Origin: Roseomonas sp. 18066
GTDB lineage: Bacteria > Pseudomonadota > Alphaproteobacteria > Acetobacterales > Acetobacteraceae
Direction: 5' to 3'
NCBI RefSeq assembly: GCF_902706185.1
Contig: NZ_CACSJM010000040.1
Span: forward strand, 1 to 40,826
Length of the DNA stretch: 40,826 nucleotides
Positions 1 through 7,887 of this stretch are shown here, piece after piece. Position 1 is the first letter of the stretch. Every line of letters starts with the position of its first letter. Below the pieces are notes generated by a model that saw only the letters and a list, made by a program, of their open reading frames with translations, searched no databases and was not told the DNA's origin. The position numbers and the translations under genes were made by a program.

Positions 1-309
1 ATGGGGGCGGGGCCGGGGCGGCTGCTGCGCCGGCATGTGCTGCCCAACATCGTCTCGCCGGTCATCGTCAAGATGTCGCTCGACATGGGCTTCGCCATCC
101 TGACCGTGGCCTCGCTGGGCTTCGTCGGCATCGGCGTGAAGCCGCCGACGCCGGAATGGGGTTCTCTTCTCTCGGTCGCGCGGGCGAACATGCCGGATTA
201 TTGGTGGACGGCGATCTTCCCGGGGCTGGCCATCTTCCTCGCCGTCTTCGGCTTCAACCTGCTGGGCGACGGCTTGCGCGACCTGCTTGACCCCAAGGCG
301 CGCCGCTGA
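1..309 (+). CDS. ABC transporter permease, DppC/OppC type (C-terminal part only)
   Basis: This is the C-terminal 102 residues of an inner-membrane permease of a peptide/oligopeptide ABC importer; the gene starts before the window, so the ATG at position 1 is probably internal. The opening residues, with LGAGPGRLLRRHVLPN-like spacing (here GAGPGRLLRRHVLPNI), match the EAA loop that contacts the ATPase. Two hydrophobic segments follow, around residues 29-46 and 68-88, and the tail GDGLRDLLDPKARR is typical of DppC. Its stop overlaps the next ATG (TGATG), so it is translationally coupled to the two ATPase genes. The other permease and the binding protein presumably lie to the left, outside the window. 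The substrate cannot be read from this fragment. Confidence 0.9.
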   Translation: MGAGPGRLLRRHVLPNIVSPVIVKMSLDMGFAILTVASLGFVGIGVKPPTPEWGSLLSVARANMPDYWWTAIFPGLAIFLAVFGFNLLGDGLRDLLDPKARR

Positions 310-1331
310 TGGCCCTGCTCGAAATCCGCGACCTGCACCTGCATATGCGCTCCTTCGATGGCGAGGCGCATGTGCTGAACGGCATCGACCTGACCGTCGA
401 CCGCGGCGAGATCTGGGGCATCGTCGGCGAGACCGGCTGCGGCAAGTCGCTGACCGGCCTGTCGATCTCGCGCCTGGTGCCGACGCCGCCGGCCCGCTAC
501 GCGCGGGGCTCGATCCGCCTCGATGGCGAGGACCTGTTGCAGGCCGACGAGAAGCGGTTGCGCGCGCTGCGCGGCCGGCGCATCGGCATGATCTTCCAGG
601 ACCCGACCACCAACCTGAACCCGGTTTTTCGCGTCGGCGAGCAGCTGCTGGACGTGGCCCTCCATGCCGGGCGCTCCGATCCGGCGCTGCTGGGGCTGGC
701 GCCCGGCGCCTCGGGGCGGGCGCTGCGGCGGGCGGCGCGGGAATTGTCGCTGGCCATGCTGGACCGCGTCGGCATTCCCAACCCCGCCGCGCGGCTCGAC
801 GATTATCCGCACCAGTTCTCCGGCGGCATGAAGCAGCGCGTGCTGATCGCCATGGCGCTGATCGGCCGGCCTGACCTGCTGATCGCCGACGAGCCGACCA
901 CGGCGCTCGACGTCTCGGTGCAGGCGCAGATCCTGCGGCTGATCCACGACCTGGTGCGCGAGCACGGGCTGGGGGTCATGTTCATCACCCACAATCTCGG
1001 CGTGGTGGCGCAGCTCTGCAGCCATGTCGCGGTGATGTATGCCGGCAATGTGGTCGAGGCTGGGCCGGTGCGCGACGTGCTGAAATCGCCGCGCCATCCC
1101 TATACCAACGCGCTGCTGGCCGCACTCCCCACCGCGGGGACGGTGCGCGGCGCGCTGCAGGGGCTGGCGGGGACGGTGCCCTCGCTGCTGGTGCCGCCGC
1201 CGGGCTGCCGCTTCGCCAACCGCTGCCGCCTCGCCGAGCCGGGCTGCGACGCCGGCACCCCGGCGCTGGTCGGGCCAGAGGGCGGGCATCGCGTCGCCTG
1301 CCCGGTGGTGCTGCGCGGGGAGGCCGCCTGA
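309..1331 (+). CDS. ABC transporter ATP-binding protein, DppD/OppD type
   Basis: This is the first of two cytoplasmic ATPases energising the peptide-type importer. Of its 340 residues, Walker A is GETGCGKS at 40-47, the Q-loop glutamine is about 97, the signature FSGGMKQ is at 170-176, Walker B LLIADEP is at 190-196 and the switch histidine is H228. The C-terminal extension carries four cysteines (C300, C306, C313, C331) in the pattern of the oligopeptide-transporter C-terminal domain, which in some family members holds an iron-sulfur cluster. The start overlaps the permease stop by one base and the stop overlaps the next gene's ATG, so the three genes form one operon. The peptide, nickel or other substrate is not determined by this subunit. 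Confidence 0.95.
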   Translation: MALLEIRDLHLHMRSFDGEAHVLNGIDLTVDRGEIWGIVGETGCGKSLTGLSISRLVPTPPARYARGSIRLDGEDLLQADEKRLRALRGRRIGMIFQDPTTNLNPVFRVGEQLLDVALHAGRSDPALLGLAPGASGRALRRAARELSLAMLDRVGIPNPAARLDDYPHQFSGGMKQRVLIAMALIGRPDLLIADEPTTALDVSVQAQILRLIHDLVREHGLGVMFITHNLGVVAQLCSHVAVMYAGNVVEAGPVRDVLKSPRHPYTNALLAALPTAGTVRGALQGLAGTVPSLLVPPPGCRFANRCRLAEPGCDAGTPALVGPEGGHRVACPVVLRGEAA

Positions 1332-2140
1332 TGCTCGAGGTCGAAGGCGTCTCGAAACTCTATGGCGGCGAGCGGCGCGGCTTCTTCGGCCGGGCGCCTG
1401 AAGTCCAGGCCTTGTCCGAGGTTTCCCTGTCCGTCCGCCGCGGCGAGAGCTTCGGGTTGGTCGGCGAAAGCGGTTCCGGCAAGACGACGCTGACCCGCTG
1501 CCTGTTGCGACTGGAAGAAATCTCGGCCGGGTCGATCCGCTTCGACGGCGCCGATGTGGGAAAACTCTCGGCGGCCGGCCTGCGCGACCTGCGGGCGCGC
1601 ATCGGCATCGTCTTCCAGGACCCCTATGCCTCGCTGAACCCGCGCATGAGCATCGCCGAGATCGTCGGCGAGCCGATGGAAATCCATCGCGCCCGCCTCG
1701 GCCTCGACGGGCGCGGGCGGCGCGACCGGGCCGCCGAGCTGCTGGAGCGCGTGGGCCTCGGCCCGCAGCATCTGGGGCGGTTCCCGCATGAATTCTCCGG
1801 CGGCCAGCGGCAGCGCATCGGCATCGCGCGGGCGCTGGCGACGGGGCCGGATTTCCTGATCCTGGACGAGCCGACCTCGGCGCTCGACGTCTCGGTGCAG
1901 GCGCAGGTGCTGAACCTGCTGCACGACCTGCAGGCGCAGCTCGGCCTCACCTACTTCTTCATCAGCCACGACCTGGGCGTCATCCGCTATGTCTGCGACC
2001 GGGTGGCGCTGATCTATCGCGGCCGGCTGGTCGAGGAGGGCGTCACCGAGGCGGTGTTCCAGCACCCCGCCAGCGACTATGCCCGCAGCCTGATCGCCGC
2101 CATGCCGGACCCCGACCCGGACCGCTCGCCCTTCCGCTGA
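1331..2140 (+). CDS. ABC transporter ATP-binding protein, DppF/OppF type, short form
   Basis: This is the second ATPase of the importer and should form a heterodimer with the preceding DppD-like subunit. Walker A GESGSGKT is at 45-52, the signature FSGGQRQR at 155-162, Walker B LILDEP at 176-181 and the switch histidine H213. At 269 residues it is about 50 shorter than a typical DppF/OppF: it stops soon after the ATPase core and lacks the cysteine-bearing C-terminal extension seen in its partner. The frame is clean and the catalytic motifs are intact, so it looks functional. It is the last gene of the operon; an AraC regulator follows after 48 bases. Confidence 0.94.
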   Translation: MLEVEGVSKLYGGERRGFFGRAPEVQALSEVSLSVRRGESFGLVGESGSGKTTLTRCLLRLEEISAGSIRFDGADVGKLSAAGLRDLRARIGIVFQDPYASLNPRMSIAEIVGEPMEIHRARLGLDGRGRRDRAAELLERVGLGPQHLGRFPHEFSGGQRQRIGIARALATGPDFLILDEPTSALDVSVQAQVLNLLHDLQAQLGLTYFFISHDLGVIRYVCDRVALIYRGRLVEEGVTEAVFQHPASDYARSLIAAMPDPDPDRSPFR

Positions 2141-2152
2141 CGCGCGCGCGGG

Positions 2153-2180
2153 CTGACAGGGGGGCCGCTGCGTGTATTCT
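2153..2180 (+). promoter_or_regulatory. Candidate promoter of the AraC-family gene (near-leaderless)
   Basis: CTGACA (2153-2158) and TATTCT (2175-2180) are separated by 16 bases, resembling sigma-70 elements. Transcription would start about 2187, one or two bases before the ATG at 2189. I see no Shine-Dalgarno sequence before that ATG, which fits a leaderless message. This is inferred from sequence only. Confidence 0.35.
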
Positions 2181-2188
2181 CGCAAACC

Positions 2189-3259
2189 ATGCCCGCCGCG
2201 CCCGACGCCTCGATCGACCTCGCCGCCTTTCCCGCCGCCGAAGGCGGCGCGATGCATTTCAACGGCCGCAGCCTGGGCTCGCCGGAAGAGGCCTTCTGGG
2301 CCTGGCGCCGCATCGCCGGCATCTTCTTCGATGTCGCCCTGCCGCGGCCCGACGCCATGGCCGGCTTCGCCGCCGAGATGGAAAGCCACAACCTGGGCGG
2401 CGTGGTGATCGGCCGCATCGCCGCCAGCGCCCAGGTGTTCCGCCGCAGCGCCTTCACCATCGCCCGCACCGGCATGGACCACTACCTGGTGCAGCTGTAC
2501 CGCCAGGGCGGCTATGCGGGGCTGGCGGGCGAGCGCAGCCTGCTGGTGCGGCCGGGCGACACCAGCATCCTCGACATGGCGCAGACGGTGCATACCGAGG
2601 CCAGCGACTTCGAGAACATCACGCTCGTCATGCCGCGCGCCAGCCTGGCGCCGCTGGTGCGCAGGCCGGAGGCGCTGCATGGCGTGGTGCTCGGCGGCGA
2701 CACGCCGCTGGGCCGGCTGCTGGCGGACCATCTGGTCGGGCTGCAGGAAAGTGCTGCCCAGCTGAGCCAGGCCGAGGCGCAGCCGCTGATCCAGGCCACC
2801 GCCATGCTGGTGGCCGCCTGCGCCAGCCCCGCCATCGCCGCCCGGCCCGAGGGGCAGGAGACGGTGCATGCGCCGTCGCTGGTGCTGATCCGCCGCTTCA
2901 TCGAGGGCAACCTGGCCTCGCCGGAGCTGTCGCCGGAGCTTTTGACAAAGCAGTTCGGCGTGTCGCGGCCGACGCTGTACCGGCTGTTCGAGCCCTATGG
3001 CGGCGTCGCCAGCTATATCCGCCGCCGCCGCCTGGACCGCTGCTTCCAGGAGATCACCGCCCCCGTCGCCGAGCGCCGCCGCATCGCCGAGATCGCCTAT
3101 GGCTGGGGATTCCGGAACGAGGCGGCCTTCAGCCGGTCCTTCCGCGAAGCCTTCGGCATGTCGCCGCGGGAGGCGCGGCTGGCCCGCGCGTCCCGCCCCG
3201 CCGGGGTGCCCGGGGGGGAGGGGGTGCCGGCGACGACGGATTGGATTAGGCGGTTGTGA
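2189..3259 (+). CDS. AraC-family transcriptional regulator
   Basis: This is a 356-residue protein with a C-terminal AraC-type double helix-turn-helix, roughly residues 232-335. The first helix-turn-helix is around LLTKQFGVSRPTLYRLFE and the second around IAEIAYGWGFRNEAAFSRSF; the family signature ends at FGMSPREAR. The N-terminal ~230 residues form an effector or dimerisation region resembling the 'AraC-binding-like' N domains, and I cannot name a ligand. It follows the peptide transporter operon on the same strand after 48 bases, so local regulation of that operon is possible but unproven. A candidate promoter sits immediately upstream and no ribosome-binding site is visible. Confidence 0.92.
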   Translation: MPAAPDASIDLAAFPAAEGGAMHFNGRSLGSPEEAFWAWRRIAGIFFDVALPRPDAMAGFAAEMESHNLGGVVIGRIAASAQVFRRSAFTIARTGMDHYLVQLYRQGGYAGLAGERSLLVRPGDTSILDMAQTVHTEASDFENITLVMPRASLAPLVRRPEALHGVVLGGDTPLGRLLADHLVGLQESAAQLSQAEAQPLIQATAMLVAACASPAIAARPEGQETVHAPSLVLIRRFIEGNLASPELSPELLTKQFGVSRPTLYRLFEPYGGVASYIRRRRLDRCFQEITAPVAERRRIAEIAYGWGFRNEAAFSRSFREAFGMSPREARLARASRPAGVPGGEGVPATTDWIRRL

Positions 3260-3277
3260 GAGCGTCAAGAAAACGCA

Positions 3278-4870
3278 CTAAAAACCAAATGCCAATCGAT
3301 CATATCGGCAGATCAACTTCCGATGCGAGGACCGGTATGGTTCGACTTCGAAGGAGTTTTCTCTGAGAAATTTCAGAAGAACGGCTAGGTTTACTTCTTC
3401 TTTTGGTTGGAAAGGAAGCATCAGAAGAGCTTCCTGAGCAGAGGACGATTTTTCTATGATAGAGGCGGTATCTAGGCGAGAAAATTCTCGACTATATCTG
3501 CGCGCGTAGCTTGGGAGAGTATACTCCGCCGACTTCATCTTTTTGTAGACTTTTTTGGCGCCTTCGTACTTTGAGGAGTTTAAAGATTCTTCAGATTCAA
3601 TACCGGCAGCTTTTAAATATCTAAATAGTGGAAGAAACGTTCTGTTGGACCGACCGTATCCTGGAAATGCAGATTCTAACAAAGATTCTGCGAAAAAATT
3701 AGATGTTTCTAGCAAAGCGTCATCGAATACATCATCCGCCGATACGCCGGCATACCCCTTGCTGGTAAGAGCACTTTCTACTTTTTGATTTAACTTCTCT
3801 TCTGTCGCGATTTGTTTTTTGGCCACGCCAACGCCGACAACGAATTCTATTTCAGACGCAGAATCGATCTCCTCAAAATCAACAACTGCTAGCTTATTCT
3901 CACTTCCTGACGGCGTATGAACTAATTCATACATCTGCTCTTTGAAGAATCTCAATATTCTTGCGGGTATTTTTCTCTTGTTACCCGTCAATGCGGCATA
4001 AATTTGATTGAAATCACTTACGCGGGCAACGGTCAGCGTAACGCTGAAGTCGTCGTATTGAATTGTATTCTTCTCTATGGCTGCGGTTTCTCCATCGTCC
4101 GCCCTTTGAACAAAAATAAGGTTTTCTTGGAATCTCCCAATTTTTTCTTGCGGCAAGCATTTTGCGATTGAGGTAATGATTGCTCGAATGTGCGGATCTG
4201 ATATCGAATAACCAAGGAAAATTATTGGATGCTCAACAAATATAGTGACTAATTTTGCCGCCAAATAAGGGTTTCGGTCTGAGAATTCTTTATAATCTTC
4301 CGAGGTCAGCACTAAGCTCTGAGGAGCACTCGAACATCCATGTATCTTGTAAATTTCACCGATAGCTTGCGGATTTGAGAATAACAGCTCTTGCTGGCCA
4401 ATAAATACCTTATATTCTGGAAATAATTCCTCCAGCAATGAATCCCAGTTTGTTGTAATAATCCCATCGACTTGGATTTCAGAGAGACTAGAAACTTCCT
4501 GTCCAGCCGCAGATGTTCGGGCGGTCTCGAGTGAAAATTCTTTGATGTACTTAGAAATTTCAATCTTGAGTGCGTCAGATTTTACTTTTGCGAGCGACCC
4601 AAATTCATCGCGGCTCGCCTTCGAATCAGGCGATGACCACCACCACTCATTATAATCATTAGCCATTAATGACGCTGTTAACGGGAGATCTCCATTAGAT
4701 TGTGAAAAATAATAACCCAAATCTTTTATGGGCGCGCAAAATTTTCTTAGAAGTCCAGACCAATCTTCTAACCCCAAGTATCTTCTAGAAAATCCAGAAC
4801 CAACAAAAAGAAAAGGAGAAGATATATTCCTCTCCATGATCTCCTTTATCTTATTAGAAACTTCACTCAT
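3278..4870 (-). CDS. SIR2-like domain protein, probable NADase of a defence system
   Basis: This 530-residue protein has an N-terminal SIR2-like Rossmann domain (about residues 15-290). The nucleotide-binding turn is FVGSGFSRR at 22-30, TTNWD at 139-143 supplies the conserved Asn (N141), KIHG at 175-178 supplies the candidate catalytic His (H177), and FLGYSISD is at 218-225. Asn and His at these places are the catalytic pair in NAD-cleaving SIR2 proteins of anti-phage systems such as ThsA and DSR2. Residues 300-530 form a mixed, partly helical region that I do not recognise; it may sense infection. The gene is AT-rich (26 of 60 bases G/C in 4141-4200) against neighbours near 70 percent, so it was probably acquired horizontally. 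GAGAGG lies before the ATG. The nearest upstream gene is the NHLP exporter, 87 bases away, so it could be co-transcribed. No obvious partner gene (HerA, pAgo, TIR) is adjacent. Confidence 0.85.
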   Translation of the reverse strand: MSEVSNKIKEIMERNISSPFLFVGSGFSRRYLGLEDWSGLLRKFCAPIKDLGYYFSQSNGDLPLTASLMANDYNEWWWSSPDSKASRDEFGSLAKVKSDALKIEISKYIKEFSLETARTSAAGQEVSSLSEIQVDGIITTNWDSLLEELFPEYKVFIGQQELLFSNPQAIGEIYKIHGCSSAPQSLVLTSEDYKEFSDRNPYLAAKLVTIFVEHPIIFLGYSISDPHIRAIITSIAKCLPQEKIGRFQENLIFVQRADDGETAAIEKNTIQYDDFSVTLTVARVSDFNQIYAALTGNKRKIPARILRFFKEQMYELVHTPSGSENKLAVVDFEEIDSASEIEFVVGVGVAKKQIATEEKLNQKVESALTSKGYAGVSADDVFDDALLETSNFFAESLLESAFPGYGRSNRTFLPLFRYLKAAGIESEESLNSSKYEGAKKVYKKMKSAEYTLPSYARRYSREFSRLDTASIIEKSSSAQEALLMLPFQPKEEVNLAVLLKFLRENSFEVEPYRSSHRKLICRYDRLAFGF

Positions 4871-4887
4871 GTGGCCTCTCGATGATT

Positions 4888-4900
4888 GTCTTGAAAAGAC
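4888..4900. promoter_or_regulatory. Small inverted repeat upstream of the SIR2 gene
   Basis: GTCTT-GAA-AAGAC is a perfect 5-base inverted repeat with a 3-base centre, 18 bases upstream of the SIR2 start codon. It lies in the transition between AT-rich and GC-rich DNA. It could be an operator for the SIR2 gene or a remnant of the insertion boundary; a repeat this short can also occur by chance. Confidence 0.25.
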
Positions 4901-4957
4901 TCTACCATGGCGTCACCGCCGAAGGGCAAGGCTTGTCAGCGGCACGCCGTGGCCCTG

Positions 4958-7882
4958 TCACACCAACTGCCTCTCCGCCAACTCCCTGAACACCCCCCCG
5001 CGCTCCATCAGTTCCCCGAAAGAACCGCTCTCCACGATCCGCCCCTCGTTCATCACCAGGATCCGGTCCGCATGTACCACCGTCGACAGGCGGTGGGCGA
5101 TGACCAGGCGGGTGGCGTTCAGCCGGTCCAGGCTTTCGGTCACCACTGCCTGGGTCCGGTTGTCGAGCGCGCTGGTCGCCTCGTCCAGCAGCAGGATGCG
5201 CGGCCGCGCCACCACCGCGCGGGCCAGCAGCACGCGCTGCACCTGCCCGCCCGACAGGGTGCTGCCGGAATCCGAGATCACCGTCTGCATCCGCATCGGC
5301 ATGGCGCGGATGTCGTCGCCCAGGCCGACCTGATCGGCGGCGGCCCAGGCCTCGGCCTCGGTCAGGTGCAGGTTCGGCCCCAGGATATTGTCCAGCAGCG
5401 ACCCCGGCAGCAGCCGCCCGCCCTGCAGCACCACGCCCAGCTGCCGGCGCAGCGCCTGCGGGTCCAGCCCCTGCAGGTCCTGCCCGTCATAGAGCACCGC
5501 CCCCGATTGCGGCGTCTCGAAGCCCAGCAGCAGCCGCAGCAGCGTCGACTTGCCGCTGCCCGACGGGCCGACGACGGCGACGTATTCGCCCGCCGCGATA
5601 TTCACGGAAAGATCGTCGAACAGGGCCGGCGCGTCGGGGGCGTAGCGGAAGGTCAGCCGGCTGAGCTCCACCGCCCCGGAGATCCGCCCCGGATCGGCGC
5701 GGCCGCCGCCGGTTTCCGGCACCGCCTGCAGGATCGGCGCGGCATAGGCATAGACCGGCCGCAGCCCGGCGATCTGCACCGCCGTCGCCATCAGCGCCGT
5801 CAGCCCGCCCAGGCATTGGCTGAAGGCGTTGAGGAACCCCAGCAGCGCGCCCAGCGCCAGGCCGCTGCCCGGCTCGCCCGCCCCCGGCCCCAGGCCCAGG
5901 GCATGGATGGCGCAGAACAGCGCGGCGGTGGCCAGCGGCAGGCCCAGCCCGTTCAGCAGCTCGGCCAGGCTTTGCGTCTGCTCGGCCAGGAAGCGCTGCC
6001 GGGCGAGGCGCGCCTGCAGCCGCGACCAGCGCAGGAAGGCGCGGTGCTCGGCGGCGGCCAGGCGTAGCTTGGCGATGCCGGTGGCCAGCTGCAGCAGCAG
6101 CCCGGCGCTGTCGCCGGCCAGCCTGACCACGTCGCGCTCCTGCCGCAGCCGCAGCCAGCCGAGCACGATGCCGGGCACCAGCAGCACCAGCAGGCAGGCG
6201 AGCGCGACCAGGGTCAGGGCGGGCGAGTACCAGGCCATGATGCCCAGCGAGATCAGCGCCAGCCCGCCGGTCATCAGGCTGCCGATCATGGCGCCGCCGG
6301 CGGCCTGCTGGATCGCCTGGATGGCCAGGGCGCGCTTGGCCAGCACGCCGGCGTTGTGGTCGCGGAAGAAGCGCATCGGCAGCCGCAGCAGCCGGTCCAG
6401 GATGGCGGCCTGCAGCCGGCTGCCGGCATGGCCTTCCAGGCGCAGGGCTGCGATCTGCACGGCGTAGCGCAGCAGCAGCATCACCGCCGCCAGCAGCCCC
6501 AGCACCAGGCCGAGCTCGACCAGCTTCGGCAGGTCATGCGCCGGGATGACGGTGTCGACCAGCACGCCGGTGGCCAGCGGCAGGCCGAGGTTGAGCACGC
6601 CCGCTGCCAGCCCGAGGCCCAGCATGGCCGCCGCCTCGCCGCGCCCGTCCCGCAGCACGCGGCCGATGATCGCGAAGCCCCCCAGCGGCCGCGCCGGCAG
6701 CGGCAGGGTCAGGCTCAGCGCCTCGCCGCGCAGCGCCGCCGCCTGGTGGGACGACAGCGCAGCAACCTGGCCCAGTACCGGGTCATAGGCGCGCCAGCCG
6801 CCGCGGGCGCCCTGCGGCAGCAGGGCCAGCGGCGGTTCGGCCGGGCGCAGCAGCAACAGCGGCCCGGCATCGCGCCGCCACCAGCCTGCCTCCAGCTGCA
6901 CCGGGCGGCTGCGCAGCCCGTTGGCGCGCAGGATGTCGTCCAGGCCCGGCGGCTGCAGCGCGCCATGCAGCCGGCGTGGCGGCGGCGGCACCAGCACGCC
7001 GCCCAGCGCCGCCACCACGGCGCCGACGGCGCGCGACAACGGGTCCTCGCTGTCGGTCGCGGCCTCGGCGGGCAGCGCGCGGGGGGCGGCCAGCGGCGCC
7101 GCCAGCCGGTCCAGCGCGGCGCGGCCGGCGGCCAGGTCCGCCTCGGCCCGGGCGCGCAGCCGGTTGGCCTCGTCCACCGCCGCCAGCCGCAGGTTCAGCG
7201 GCAGGATCTCCAACAGCTGCCGGTGCAGCAAGGCGAGGCCGTCCCAGGCCGCGCCGGTGGCCAGCGCGGCGGCGGTGTCGCGGCTGGCGAGCGGGGCGGC
7301 CTGGGTCAGCTCCAGCCAGGCGCCGGCGGCCAGCGGCAGGGTCTCGCCCGCCGCGACCTCGCCGGTGTCGAGGAAGAAGCCAGGGGCGGGCAGGGTGACC
7401 CAGCCCAGCCCCTGGGCGCAGCCGATGCGCTGGCCGGGCAGCGGGTCGATCCGCTCGCCGGGGCGGAACTGCCCGACCAGCCGCGGCCGCGGCGCGATCG
7501 GCCGGGCCATGGCCAACGACAGGCCCCGCGCCCAGGCCTCGACCGGGGCGGCCAGCGGCGGCAGGTCGGGCAGGGCGCGGAGCGCCGCGACCGGCAGCTC
7601 AGCCACGACGCTGCCGACCTGGCCCACCGCCAGCAGCCCGACCGGCGCCGGCAGGTCGCTGCCATCGAGGCCGAACAGCAGCCCGCCGGCCGGGATGGCG
7701 AACAGGTGCTGGCGCAGCCCGGCCGGGCGGCCGTCCTCCAGCGGCACCAGGAACAGGTCGACCTCGCCCTCCAGCACCAGCCAGGCGCTGTCGGCACGGT
7801 CGAGCAGCAGCGGCCGGTTGCCGGCGACCGCGACAGCGTCGCCGAGGGCGGCGGCCAGGGCCTGGCGCAGGGCGGCGGGCAT
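4958..7882 (-). CDS. NHLP-type bacteriocin export ABC transporter, permease/ATPase subunit
   Basis: This 974-residue inner-membrane exporter subunit is of the NHLP (nitrile hydratase leader peptide) secretion family. The N-terminal region (to about residue 150) resembles a cyclic-nucleotide-binding-type beta barrel (VLEGEVDLFLV, FAIPAGGLLFG) and is followed by a long Ala/Pro/Arg-rich cytoplasmic stretch. An ABC type-1 transmembrane domain spans roughly 400-700. The ATPase has Walker A GPSGSGKST near 770, the signature LSGGQ near 875 and Walker B LLLDEATSALD near 895. Unlike its partner it has no C39 peptidase. Length and order match the known family. It is last in the four-gene operon, six bases after the peptidase subunit, and presumably forms a heteromeric exporter with it. 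Confidence 0.93.
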   Translation of the reverse strand: MPAALRQALAAALGDAVAVAGNRPLLLDRADSAWLVLEGEVDLFLVPLEDGRPAGLRQHLFAIPAGGLLFGLDGSDLPAPVGLLAVGQVGSVVAELPVAALRALPDLPPLAAPVEAWARGLSLAMARPIAPRPRLVGQFRPGERIDPLPGQRIGCAQGLGWVTLPAPGFFLDTGEVAAGETLPLAAGAWLELTQAAPLASRDTAAALATGAAWDGLALLHRQLLEILPLNLRLAAVDEANRLRARAEADLAAGRAALDRLAAPLAAPRALPAEAATDSEDPLSRAVGAVVAALGGVLVPPPPRRLHGALQPPGLDDILRANGLRSRPVQLEAGWWRRDAGPLLLLRPAEPPLALLPQGARGGWRAYDPVLGQVAALSSHQAAALRGEALSLTLPLPARPLGGFAIIGRVLRDGRGEAAAMLGLGLAAGVLNLGLPLATGVLVDTVIPAHDLPKLVELGLVLGLLAAVMLLLRYAVQIAALRLEGHAGSRLQAAILDRLLRLPMRFFRDHNAGVLAKRALAIQAIQQAAGGAMIGSLMTGGLALISLGIMAWYSPALTLVALACLLVLLVPGIVLGWLRLRQERDVVRLAGDSAGLLLQLATGIAKLRLAAAEHRAFLRWSRLQARLARQRFLAEQTQSLAELLNGLGLPLATAALFCAIHALGLGPGAGEPGSGLALGALLGFLNAFSQCLGGLTALMATAVQIAGLRPVYAYAAPILQAVPETGGGRADPGRISGAVELSRLTFRYAPDAPALFDDLSVNIAAGEYVAVVGPSGSGKSTLLRLLLGFETPQSGAVLYDGQDLQGLDPQALRRQLGVVLQGGRLLPGSLLDNILGPNLHLTEAEAWAAADQVGLGDDIRAMPMRMQTVISDSGSTLSGGQVQRVLLARAVVARPRILLLDEATSALDNRTQAVVTESLDRLNATRLVIAHRLSTVVHADRILVMNEGRIVESGSFGELMERGGVFRELAERQLV

Positions 7883-7887
7883 CGGCG

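Noticed and set aside
1..2140. Pairing the peptide-transporter ATPases with the solute-binding protein at 27351-28934
   Set aside because: They are 25 kb apart on opposite strands; the transporter operon extends beyond the left edge, where its own binding protein most likely lies.
1100..3268. 722-residue open frame on the minus strand across the ATPase and AraC genes
   Set aside because: It overlaps two well-supported plus-strand genes for its full length and has low-complexity His/Gln/Arg composition with no recognisable domain.
3260..4910. SIR2 gene as part of an integrative element
   Set aside because: No integrase, tRNA, att-like direct repeats or insertion-sequence ends are visible at its borders; only the base composition supports transfer.
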